Under the pieces are notes generated by a model that searched no databases, was not told where the DNA came from, and saw nothing but the letters and a program-made list of their open reading frames with translations. From Chara braunii (lineage: Eukaryota; Streptophyta; Charophyceae; Charales; Characeae): a stretch of DNA of 23,553 bases. A program made the translations under genes and the position numbers. This document shows positions 8,111 to 18,780 of the stretch, piece by piece. The stretch lies in NCBI GenBank assembly GCA_003427395.1, contig BFEA01000057.1:196719-220271 (forward strand). The letters are read 5' to 3'. Each line of letters starts with the position of its first letter. The stretch's first letter is position 1.

Positions 8111-9119
8111 AAGTATCGTGAAGGTTTACCCCTTCACAATATTGCACGACTGAAGGAATAGCCGTGCGGCCTCCGTGGCACCTCCGACCTTTAGGCTGAG
8201 TGTCTCGGCAAGCAGGGCAAATATGCTCTGCGCGGGGGGAAATCCCTTCCCTGCAGAGCCTAGTACTTGGGATAGACTCGACAAGGATCTTGAATCCCGA
8301 CCCTGCACCAACGTCCGACTAAGAAATTTTTTAGGAAGCATAAAACAAATAGAGGGGTTTTCTTTCCTTTCTCAACCTCAACCCAGTTAAACCCTTTAGT
8401 GTGGGTCCCTCGGGCTACGCAGACACCCAATATAGGTACATACATATATATATATATAAAAAGGAGAATAAGTATGTGACGATCACTTCTCACAATCACA
8501 GTGGGACTCCTCACAACCATATATATGTGTGTGATCGTAAACAATCAAATCCAAAATCCGGACCACAGAACATACCTCCAATCACATCAAAGAGTCAACA
8601 AAAAATTCACGCAATACACGGAGTCCACTTCAACCAATCTCTATACTCATACCCCTCGCTTTAGCTATGTAAGCCTCATCCCTTGTCCAACCAACCATAA
8701 TTAAATACCAAGTACCTTTGTCAAATGGTCATTCAAAAAAGAATCAGGGTGAAAACCTAAATAAAATAATAAAAATCACCAGGGCTAAAGCCTTTTAGGT
8801 TGATCATTGAGGATGAATTAGAGTTGAGTCGTAAATCGACGAATCGGCAACCGACCTGTTATCAGTGATATCATCCTTGTAGGATCAAGTTGAATCTAGT
8901 CTTGATTTCGAATCAAATGTTCAAGAGGACCTGTAACACAAAACAGACACATCCCAAACTAAATCTATCAGTCCAAATCAAGAGTAATCTTCTACTTAAT
9001 TAATCTTGAGTCTGCCCCTAAGTCACTGCCAAATGAAAGGTAGACCCTCGTAGAATCCCCTCTATACAAAGTGGATTTTCAGGATTCCCACCTGTCAAAA
9101 TATAATCTAAGTCCTTTAA
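8111..9119 (+). other. AT-rich non-coding DNA with a (TA)n microsatellite
   Basis: The TA run lies at 8445-8458. A weak stem, ctctgc/gcagag, lies near 8227-8260. No ORF here has recognisable content, including the minus-strand one at 8260-8544. I see nothing else to annotate. Confidence 0.4.
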
Positions 9120-9700
9120 ATTAAAAAAATTTTGGCAGCGCTTCCCATAGGAAAAGTGTCTTATTAGAATTTATAATAACTCAAATATGAAAAAAAAAAA
9201 CAATCTGTAACTTAAGAAAGTCAAAATTTGTCAAATTCTCTGAATTAGTAAAAATTTGGGCTGCACTTCCTACAGAAAGGTAGACTTTCCAGATTTATAC
9301 TAAGTCAGATATGAACTTATAAACAAGATCTGAGTTCAACTGAGACAAAATTTAACTAACTACTTAGATTTGTAGAAATCTCGGCAGCGCTTCCTGTAGA
9401 GAAAGTGTTATTCCAAGATTTATACAAAACTCAGTTCATAATCTAAAATGACTTTGACTTCTCAAGGTCTAATTTTGTCTAACTCACTGAATTTGCAAGA
9501 CTTTTGTCAGCACTCCTTTTAGAAAAGGAGGTTCTCCAGATTTTTACTAAGCCAAAAAGTCAGAAAAATAGGACCCTGAAAAAAACAAAGTCTGACTAAC
9601 TCCGTGGTTTCGTAGAAACAGCATCGCTTCCCGTAGAGAAAGTGACTTACCAAGATTTATGCAAGCCCAAGTATAATAAAAGATCTCCGAAAATGCAGAA
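9120..9700 (+). repeat. Degenerate tandem repeat, ~113-125 bp, about five copies
   Basis: The anchor ggcagcgcttcc (with variants) occurs at about 9134, 9259, 9383, 9506 and 9619. It is followed by gtagagaaagtg-like and then agatttatac-like segments, and preceded by (t)agaaat. Similar ggcag..cttccc-type repeats are, to my knowledge, common in LTRs of plant Ty3/gypsy elements, so this may be an LTR fragment. That link is from memory. Confidence 0.75.
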
Positions 9701-9965
9701 ATTGACCTAAGTAAAAAAAACTTAACTCAGAAAATGCAGGAACTGAAACTAACTTCTATGACTTTACCACGTGGCGAGCAACTAAAGCAACTACCTATCA
9801 AATTGAAGCTCAGACTAAGAAGTGGTTACACTCAGTCACATGCAGGCCAAACCACAAAGGTAAGTACTCTCACCATCCCTAAACTCAAACTTATCAAACA
9901 ATAGTTCATAGCCTCTCAATGATTTATCCCTTCATACCCTGCTTACATTAGGACAAAAAGCTAGA

Positions 9966-10550
9966 CCACCCAAAATTATGGAACATGTTTAGCTCAGCCA
10001 TGAAGTATACACAAACACAGGGCACAATAATTTTTCTCTTCTTTGGGCATGTGACTAGGCAACCTTAGTCGCCCTCAACTATTTGAGTATCCAAGATATA
10101 GTCACATCACCCAAACTTATGGAACTCTGTCTGACTAGCATATTCATAGATAGAATAATAGTAAGATAAAATCAAGTTATAAACTTCTGGTTTCAGCATG
10201 TGCGTGACGTTGGACCAAGACCACCCAAACTTATGGAACATGTTTTGGTCCTCAGCCTGGTTCATTTCTCTTAAAACCAAAGCAGGAAGAGGCTGAGCCA
10301 CCCAAACTTATGGAACATACTCAGACCTCCTCGTTCAAAAACTAAAGAAACTGACAGAAACCCAAAGTAAACAAGGCGACCAAGCCACCCAAACTTATGG
10401 AACATGTTTGGCCCCTGAAAGTCAGTCACAGTCAACCCTCGCAATTCAGATCAACCAGACCACCCAAACTTATGGAACATCTCTGGTTCTCCAGGCAATT
10501 CAAAATAAACATAGCACTGGGCCTCCCCAAACTTATGGAGACTTGGCCAG
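9966..10550 (+). repeat. Seven copies of a ~20-bp motif at irregular spacing
   Basis: The motif ccacccaaacttatggaaca, often followed by tgtttgg, occurs at about 9966, 10107, 10221, 10298, 10385, 10460 and 10522. Spacing shrinks from about 141 to 63 bp. The sequence between copies is poorly conserved while the motif is nearly constant, which is unlike a simple decaying tandem array. No gene is supported in the interval. Confidence 0.85.
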
Positions 10551-10559
10551 CCTTTGATA

Positions 10560-12119
10560 GTCCCAGTCAGACACAAGCAATACAACCTTTCTCTTATTCT
10601 TCCTCCAGATGCAATCCCACAATCTGCTTTCAGTCAAACAAGAAAACGGAAACGGACATTGCACATACATTCCTTTACTTAGTCTGGTTTATGCCCTGAA
10701 AATCAAACTGAAAAGTCAAAAGTAGGGATGCACATACTATACTCAGTTAAAACATAGTAAGGGATACAAATAGCGGTTTTAACAGGGTTTATAAAGGGAA
10801 AGCAATGGTTACCTTTCAATTCCTTGCCTCCAGAACTCCTCCTGAGTTTCAGTAGAGCTCCCGCAATCGGTGGGCTGACTCCCCACAGAGTCTTGTTGCG
10901 GTCCTACATGTTGCAATCCCGCCTGCCGCCTTTCTCTTAGAACTGGATTAGACTTAGGGTAAGAGGGGTAGAAGTAGAGGTTTCAGACTTTTGAGATACA
11001 AGAAGGGGACAAACTCAACTCGCATGAGAGGGCCTTGAAGTTTCGATACGCCTGAGGATCCCACAATGATGGCCAACGCAGCAACAACTTGGTCAACTCT
11101 GAAGTCAAACTGCCGAAGTTAACCTTCTAACGACATCCTAACTCACGACAATAACCTCCTTCCTCAACCTAATCACTTCTCTAAGTCTAAGCACCTCCCC
11201 TCAACGACCATCGCCACACTGCACCCCTAAGATCCGGAGGGAGCTCTCAATCTGCCAGTTCTAGCAGATAGCACAACGATACATAGCAAGTTCGACATAC
11301 CGGCAGTCCCTCCTCATGCTACAGTAATGGCACCACACCAGCCGACCCCCAAGTCTTTGCCCTGTAGCCAGCCTACGGCTGCTCTGTCAAGCAGCAAGTT
11401 GTACTTGTCGAGTGAGCCTGCAGCCTCACAACCAGCGCCTCACCATTACCCTCAGCATTCAGTTTCCAACTCACGCAGTTGCGAGGAATGTCATGACACG
11501 CAGGATGCAGCGAAGGAACCTTGACATGAAGTACAAGACAACACAAATAGTGCAACAGCCCTGTAGGGATGACAGGCCGAGCGGGACAGTAGGTNGACAA
11601 TCGTGGAGCGGGGCACGAGGCATCNNCAACAGGGCCACCAACCTTCAGGGCACACAAGTGGCAAACCCAGAAGGCACGGCCCGCGGATGAGCAACATGAC
11701 GATGGAGCAGCGACGCGCAAGGCAACACCAACAACACGACCACACTACACAGCGAACACATCCACCTCCAACGAACCACCTACGAAGCAAGAGGGACATA
11801 GGCAGCAGGGCAGCGACGGAGCGTAGGCGAGGACGTTCATACATCCAAGAAGGAGCAAGCGGAACATAACTTACTCTCATCATGATTGAACCCCGCAGAC
11901 TGTTGATTCCCACCACCCGCTAAGCCAGGAAGTCACTCAACAAACATCTGTCATTTCCTACATGCGACACAGACATCTTGAACCCAGCTACCCCCATCTC
12001 GATGTGCCCTGGCTCGGTGGATGACAACCTTCCGATCCAGCTTCCTTCTCTGCCCAGGTAAGTGACCTGTGTCTCTAGGGTTGCTGAGGTGTCCCTTCCT
12101 TGACGAATTGGTGATGATT
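10560..12119 (+). other. Non-coding DNA with ambiguous bases; no gene recognised
   Basis: From about 11330 to 11880 the strand is A/C-rich and overlapping ORFs occur in several frames on both strands (for example 11412-11690 plus and 11491-11916 minus), but none has a recognisable domain and the Ns fall inside them. Unknown bases stand at 11595 and 11625-11626. A strong 5' splice-site-like caggtaagt lies at about 12056, without a matching gene. Confidence 0.35.
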
Positions 12120-14140
12120 GATATTATCCTCACTTCGATAATTACACTCCTTTTTTTTCTTTTTTTTTTCTTTGGGAACTTAACTTTTTTAGGACCGATC
12201 ACTTATCAACTTCTTTGAGGCTTCGTTGAAATTCACACTTTTTTTTTTCTTCGGAAACTTAGCTATTCTTAGGGGGTCGAAAATTACCCCCCCCCCCACG
12301 GCTTCGTCGAAGATTACACTTCTTTTTATTTATTTTTTTCTTCGGGAACTTGACCGTTTTAAGGCGGTCTGCCACCCACCAACCCTTTCAGGGCTTCGCT
12401 AAAGATTACACTTATTTTTTTTTTTTTCCTTCCTCGGAAGCTTAACAATTCTTAGGGGGTCTCCGATCCACCAAACCTCCCAGGGCTTCACCGAAGATTA
12501 CACTTTTTTTTTTTTTTTTTTTCAGGAAATTAGAAGTTCTTATGAGGTTTATCACCTACCAACCCTCTCAAGGCTTCGCCGAAGATTGCACATTTTTTCT
12601 ATGTTACCAGTTGTCCAATGGCAGGACGTCCTGGGCAGACAGTCAGGGGGTTCCCGGACGTCCGGGCCCGGACAACTCCATTTTTAGCAATTAAATGCAC
12701 GAAAAAAAATTTTAAAAATTGGGGGTGTTTTTATTTTTATGTTTTATTATAAAATTGACAATGAATTTCGATATCATCCCTAGGCAAAAGTTGTTCAGTT
12801 TATGTTTCTGCATAACATAGTTTTTTTTCAGATTTTTTGGATGAAATGTTTTTTTTTTTTTTTTTTTTTGCCGTTCGGGCTCGGACAATCTGCCAGGGGA
12901 GGATGTCCGACCAGTTATCCGAGCGGACAACCCCGGACGGTCATGGGGATCCCGGACGTCCGATCAGGTAACCTAACATTTTTTTTTCTTTTTCTTTTTC
13001 GGGAACTTAGCAGTTCTTAGAGGGTCTGCCACCTACCAACCCTCCCCTGGGCTTCCCCGAAGATTACACTTATTTTTCTTTTATTTCTTCTTCGGAGACT
13101 TAGTCATTTTTAGGGGGTTCACTCATCACATTTCCCTAGGACTTCGCCGAAGATTACACTTTTTTTTCTTATTTTTTCTTTCCTTTGAGAACTTAACCAT
13201 TTTTAAGGCGTTCACTCATTAACCTTCCTTAAGGTTTCGCCAAAGGTTGCACTTTTTTTTTTTTCTTTTTTTCCTCTAGGAACTTAACCGTTTTCAGGGG
13301 CGTTCACTTATTAAGCTTCCCTAAGGTTTCGTCGAAGGTCACACTTGTTTTTCTTCCTTTTTTTCTTTCGGGGACTTAGTCATTTTTATGGGCGTTCACT
13401 CAATAATCATCCCCAAGGTTTCGCCGAAAGTCACACTTATTTTTCTTCTTGTTTTTCTTCGGGGACCTAACCCTTTTTAGGGATGTTCACTCGATAATTT
13501 TCCCTAACGCTGGGTTGAAGATCACAATTATTTTTCATTTATTGTTTTTTTGAGGACTTAGCCATTTTTAGGGTGAACACTCATCAACTTTCTCTAAGAC
13601 TTCGTCGAAGATTACAATTATTTTTCTTGTTTTTTTTTTTTTTCCCGCGAACTTAGTGGTTTGTACGGTTGTTCACTTATAAACTTTCCCTAAGTTTTCT
13701 CCAAAAATTAAACTTTTTTTTTTTTTTTTCTCTTTGGGAACTTAACCTTTTTTATGACCGTTCATTTATCAACTTCCTTGAGGCTTCATCGAAAATCATA
13801 CTTTTTTTTTTTTTTTTCTTCGGGAACTTAGCCGTTGAACTTTTTTCTTCTTCTTTTTCTTCATTGGGAACTTAGTCATTCTTAGGGGGTCTGCCACCCA
13901 CCAACCCTCTCAGGGCATCGCCGGAGTATTTTTCTTCTTTTGTTTCCTCGGTAACTTAGCCGTTCTTAGAGGATCTCCCACCCACCAACCCTCGCCAGGG
14001 CTTCGCCGAAGATTACACTTATTTTTCTTATTTTTCTTCTTTGGCCGTTTTTAGGGGGTCTGCCACACACCAACCCTCCCCAGGGTTTTGCCGAAGATTA
14101 CACTTATTTTTCTTCTTTTTCTTTTTTGGAAACTTGTCTC
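12120..14140 (+). repeat. ~91-bp tandem array, about 19 units
   Basis: Each unit carries gggaacttagcc, then tt.ttagggggtctgccac, a ccaaccctccc segment, the palindrome cttcgccgaag, gattacactt, and a T-rich tract with C interruptions. The gaactta anchor occurs at about 12175, 12253, 12344, 12436, 12525, 13001, 13094, 13187, 13278, 13371, 13461, 13552, 13648, 13736, 13822, 13866, 13950, 14041 (diverged) and 14128. Most steps are 86-96 bp; one is a 44-bp partial unit. The 476-bp step at 12525-13001 contains an insertion listed separately. It is satellite-like DNA with no coding potential. Confidence 0.93.
12600..12975 (+). mobile_element. MITE-like insertion (~376 bp) inside the 91-bp array
   Basis: Unrelated sequence interrupts one array unit. 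Its ends are short inverted repeats, tatgttacc at 12600-12608 and ggtaaccta at 12967-12975 (8 of 9 match). It is flanked by acattttttc (12590-12599) and acattttttt (12976-12985), a possible 9-10 bp target duplication. Subterminal regions hold repeated ggacgtcc palindromes at 12624-12631, 12653-12666 and 12951-12962, with an AT-rich centre and no ORF. Removing 376 bp plus a 9-10 bp duplication reduces the 476-bp step to 90-91 bp, the normal array period. A 9-10 bp duplication would fit Mutator-like elements, but the T-rich flank makes duplication length uncertain. Confidence 0.72.
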
Positions 14141-16080
14141 CCGGACCTTCAGCCGCTGGGACGAGTATCGCACCGGCCAACAGGTAAGTCTCCCACCCTG
14201 CCCCGTCGCCTCACGCAACAGGCCATGTCAAATGAATCTTCCGCTGGAATAGGGACGGACACATCCGCTGGGTAAGCTCTTTCTCAACGCCCATTCCTCT
14301 CACCCCCTCTTTTTATCTCCCGATCTCCCCGACTAACTGGACATCCTCATCAACGATAGGATGAGTCAAATCGAGTGAGTCTTCCACCTGAACATGGAAA
14401 GATACCCCGCCATACTTATGTTGCGATAAAACTCCATCGGCGCGCGCAGCTTTGCTGTACTAAGTCCTGACTTGCTAATCTACTGGTCAGACTAACTTTA
14501 CCAATCAAGTCGCCGTACCGAAAGATCCTCGCCCATCACTTTGTTTCGCTCGTTTCCGTTTCGAATCGAGTGAGAAATCGCCTTTTTCAGTTTCATTCAA
14601 AACTCCTCCTGCCATAGCCCAGTGCACCCCTGTTTCTTCCTAACTCCCTTTACACTCCCCCACTCGTCATTCTGACTCCGAGATCGAATTCGCCCCGGCC
14701 CAAAACCTCCATCTACCATTCTCCGTTGCTTGTTTTCACCAAGAAACGAGCGGGTTACGTGTCTTCAACCTCTTCCATAGCTGTTGCTCTCCACCTTCCG
14801 CGCAGCTCCTTTCTGAATTATCTCCCGCTTCACTAATCCTCCCGTTATTCTAACACCTCCCATGGACTCGCCTCCATTCAAAATCCCCAGTTTACTTCTT
14901 CCCTCGCCCGTTTTCGTCGAGAAACAGACGAGTTATGTTTTTTTCTTTTCGTCCCGCCTCTCTCATAGCTCAGCCTACCCGACTTTCCTTCGCATGTACC
15001 CGCCACAACTCCCCGTCCACGTTCAGCTCAACTATTGTTGCCTTCCCTTACTTCTCTATGTCGAGTATCCCCCCGCTGACCCAAGCACTTCGAAAGGCCC
15101 TGACCGATACAGGCCGTAGAGCTCCGGTCATGCAGCTGAAATCCGCAAAGGTGGACGTAACAACTCAATTGTCGAGTTGATCAGCCCTCGTCGCTGCCTA
15201 TACCCGACTCGACAGATGGCGTGCTTATTAGTTTTGCGCCACCGCTCCGCCACAGCTGCTCCTTCCCTACCGCTGAGATCCGCCCTGCTGCACAGGCACC
15301 CGGTGTCAGATCCCGACTCGATTCATCCCATTCCTCACTACATTCGCTGCCTCCGGTTCTCCATTTCTTTCTACTACTAGCGCAACCTCCCCCTCAGCAG
15401 GCAGCGATCCGCTAGCGTTTTTGCGCAGCCCGATGTGCCCAGCCGGCTTCGTGATCGTGGGGCGACTTCGAATGAGGTTACTACTCCGCGGCCCAATTAG
15501 TCTGTCGCCCCTACGCCCACGGTCTGATGGTCGGTCGGCATCGAAGTGTTACTGCTGCTTCGCCTGTGCCCCCCTCTCCAAGGTTAGAGGCGCTCGATAT
15601 CTGCCCCCCCCCTCCCCAGTTCTTTCGGTCGTCACTGACCAATCTCCATACTGATGTGGGTACAGTCCGCTGCAAGCTTCAAACATGGCCCCTAGACAGG
15701 CCTAAAAAGGACCTTTGAGGTCTGATGTGGTCAGGTCCTATGACATCGGCCACGTACAGCCTGCTGCATGCTCGTTTGGGCTCTAGCTGCTCCGCCCAAA
15801 CCTTCTACAACAATCATTGGCGGGGACAACATGTGCAGAACATCCTCGACGCCCCAGTTCCCCTCTCTTGCTGACTAAGTCATCCTCCATTCATATGTAT
15901 GCTAACCTCTTCGGCCCTCGTCTTAAGAGGGTGGGACCGATGACCTTTACTAATACCCTGGACACACATGGAACCTACAGGTCAACGAAGACGGCGCGCG
16001 TTTAAGGCCCTCGACTGTCGAGACGACCTCCAAGTCTGGCATCACGTCCAGGTCAACGACACGCCGAAATATATATAAAA
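14141..16080 (+). other. C-rich non-coding DNA with a weak ~180-bp duplication
   Basis: Related blocks containing gttttc..c.agaaacgag.g.gttacgt and ending in catagc occur near 14550, 14733 and 14911, a ~180-bp step with heavy divergence. A 5' splice-site-like caggtaagt lies at 14181-14189. ORFs at 14862-15180, 15177-15415 and 15421-15718 overlap in several frames and show no domain, so I do not call genes. Confidence 0.35.
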
Positions 16081-16860
16081 AAAAAAATAGAAATACGGCG
16101 CTAAAAATAATTATCTAGAAAATGCCACCGTCGATCGGACGCTGTCGATGGCAAAACAAAAAAGGGGTTGTCTCGCCAAGCCCTCACCCCCTCTGTCCAT
16201 TCGCGCTACTCTGATATCCCCGCGTCATTGCTGCTCGTCCTTGATCCCCGAATCTCTCTGATGAAAGTCCGGCACCGCAATCGCTAGTGCTAGGCCCAAG
16301 TCTTGGTCTAGCTTTGACGGACACCTAGATAAACGGATAATGCACGCCACGCCAACCTACCGAAACGCTTTCAAAGTCACATTGTTGTTGAAGTTGTCCT
16401 CCACACGCACACACAGGTAACAGACAAGCACATCCCAACGAGACATAGTCTCTTTAATCTTAATTTAATCAGAAACAAAAAATCTGGCTGGCAACTACGC
16501 TGACTTTTTAATCATCAACAAAGAAAAAGATAACGCTCGCCTTAAGTCTGCGCGCCTACACACGCTCTACTCTAGTCAACCATCCTATCAATATAAACCC
16601 GAGACACATTCGGGTCCTCGCGCGGTATACTTAAACTTTAAACCAAACCTATTTTTTTGTCACTTGCAAAAAAAAACAGGGTGGATACCCTTGGTAGGGT
16701 ATTCACACCGAGAACTTACCAGACCATATTAAGAGACGTCGTGTCGCAAAATAAAAAAACTATAAGTTCATCAAAACTCCGAAATACTGACGAGAAAGGA
16801 ACCAATCTAATCAACCGACAGACTCAGGTTCGAGGCCTCCATCAATACATTCCAAACACA
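16081..16860 (+). other. Non-coding DNA, no gene recognised
   Basis: There are A-rich stretches, a cccga/tcggg stem near 16598-16614, and one plus-strand B-box-like motif ggttcgaggcc at 16827-16837. The ggcctccatc following that motif is repeated at 16888-16897 inside the tRNA-like segment, suggesting a partial duplication of it. Confidence 0.35.
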
Positions 16861-16940
16861 ACTTTATGCAGCCAGGATTCCAACCCGGGCCTCCATCGTC
16901 CTGACACTAGGATGGTGGGATACTCATCACTATACCACAG
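16861..16940 (-). ncRNA. tRNA-derived, SINE-like segment (tRNA pseudogene)
   Basis: On the minus strand, an A-box/D-arm-like stretch gtggtatagtgatgagta is followed about 40 bases later by a B-box-like gggttggaatcc. The T arm folds as five pairs (ccggg/cctgg, one G-T) around a 7-base loop. The D-arm side resembles eukaryotic tRNA-Asp genes. The acceptor stem pairs at only about four of seven positions, and the anticodon region is too long (~30 bases between arms), so it is not a functional tRNA. A decayed tRNA gene or the head of a SINE fits best. No poly-A or target duplication was established. Confidence 0.55.
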
Positions 16941-18780
16941 TTTAAGTCCTAAATGTATTCCTCATTTGTCCTCTCCCCTTTGTCCTAGACAAACGCCGAC
17001 TTCTCGTTAGGTGTTCCTAGTCTCTACCCTGCAAGTAGGGCCATAGCCAGGGACGCGGGTCCTAACCGAGACCTTTGAAGACATTCTTGCCTCCCTCCAA
17101 CAAATTTCGCAATCAAACAAATATATTTATGCAAATCTCATCATAGACTCTTCGTGCAGTCTAGTACAGGAAGGCCAAGTGTCCATCCTGACCCACCATA
17201 GTCTGGGTGATCATGCCAGATCGACAGCCCACCTCGTTGTTATTTTAGCGGTAGTGCCCTCGCATGTTTTGCTACGATAGGCTTTTTCCTGATAAGCATT
17301 TAATCACGACTCAAAAAGACTCGACTCGACTCCTATCTCACATCGTTCCCCAAGAGTAAAACCCTCCTAGGTGGCCACAACCTTTTAAGTCTTTACTCTC
17401 TTTGCAAGACGCAGACTCGCTGGTCATGTTACGTCGATCAGCAGTCGACACTAGGGGTTGCGCCCTAGTGATGCTAAACTTTGCTGTTATCTTGGTATTC
17501 TCATAAATGCCCCAAGATTAGCACAAGTGGCTGGACGGTGTGTCACAACAAAACAGGCTTACTGCAGGACTACGCAAAGGTCTGCCACACATAAAAGGTA
17601 TTTACCAGTTCTCTGTGGGACAACACAGAGGAACACGACAACCTCTCCACATTCACAAAACAAAATCACCGCCAAATTCACAAGGTCGTGGCCTCCCTAC
17701 TTAACCAGAGCAAGGAGACCACCTCTCGGTGACATCTCCCAAAACAAATCACGCTTGCGACCTCCAAAATTTCACCGATGGCCAAACGAAAAAAACTTGG
17801 TCCTTCTCGTCAGTCTTTATCATTCAACATCAGCTTACCATATCATTAATTCAATTAACCACCTTTAATATGAAGGAAGTCTCTCTTAATAGGGCTCCCA
17901 GCCATCCCTTCCTTTTTTAGGATGAACTCTCATGCAACCTTTCTTTAACGCATCTTCCCTTTCTGAAGATATGTCTTCCAAATAAGCACAAGACTACCTT
18001 TTCACTCGAAGGTGTCCCAACCATAAAATAACTCAAACCGAGAGACCAACTCCTGGGGCCCCCACCACAACTTAACAATAAACATCCGGCATGGTAAACA
18101 TTCGAGTTTCAAAGACTCACAAATTCCTTAGGATCCTCACACTTTTCACAAAAATAGACTTCACTTCCTCTCCTTGTACCCGACCCTATCATCCGCCTGT
18201 GGGCTGATCGCACAAGTTTACCAAAGAGTAGACAATTCACATTCATTCACTTTCTCAAAATACACATTACACGAGATGTTTTTCCTACATCTTTATCAGG
18301 ATAAAACCACACATGTGAGAGTGATTGTAATCGTCATATACAGGGGAATAGTATCGGATAGAGCTCAACTCTAAAATACACTCAGGGATGAGATATCTAA
18401 TCCAAAAACACACATAGTAGCCCAGATCCATAACTCACTCGGATCAATCAATGTCACTTTCAATATGGTACATGACCAACCGTACTGTTAAAAGTGTCAC
18501 CAAGACAAACACTTAAAATCCGAGCGTCAAGGTCAAATATGAGTGTCCACTACATACACATGCTACGTCACATAATCCTGACTCGCATATCACTAAAAAT
18601 AATTTCAATGGGAAACATATGCTGTAATCCTCCGTATGTATAAGTAACATCGTAAATATCCAGACTTTGAGAATGCAAAAAACAAAAACAAAGATATCAT
18701 CACACCTTGGCCGTAATGTACATACTTTGCTCATCCTTTTGCTACCTTAACAGTAGTTTTACACATAGGTAAATCAGTCC
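16941..18780 (+). other. Non-coding DNA downstream of the gag pseudogene; no pol recognised
   Basis: If the minus-strand gag belonged to a complete element, protease and reverse transcriptase should lie here on the minus strand. I find no such motif in the minus-strand ORFs (for example 18513-18734). The plus ORF at 17458-17868 (136 codons) shows no domain. The element therefore appears truncated, rearranged or non-autonomous. Confidence 0.4.

Noticed and set aside
9966-10550. CRISPR-like array
   Set aside because: Spacing varies from 63 to 141 bp, the motif is only ~20 bp and imperfect, and the context is a eukaryotic repeat region with no cas genes.
11373-11916. ORFs of 88-141 codons around the Ns
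   Set aside because: Open frames coincide on both strands in A/C-rich sequence, contain unknown bases, and show no domain.
14181-14189. Splice donor caggtaagt (also near 12056) as evidence for exons
   Set aside because: No coding frame ends at either site and no matching acceptor with coding continuation was found, so isolated consensus matches are insufficient.
17458-17868. 136-codon plus-strand ORF
   Set aside because: No recognisable domain or conserved motif, and composition matches the surrounding non-coding DNA.
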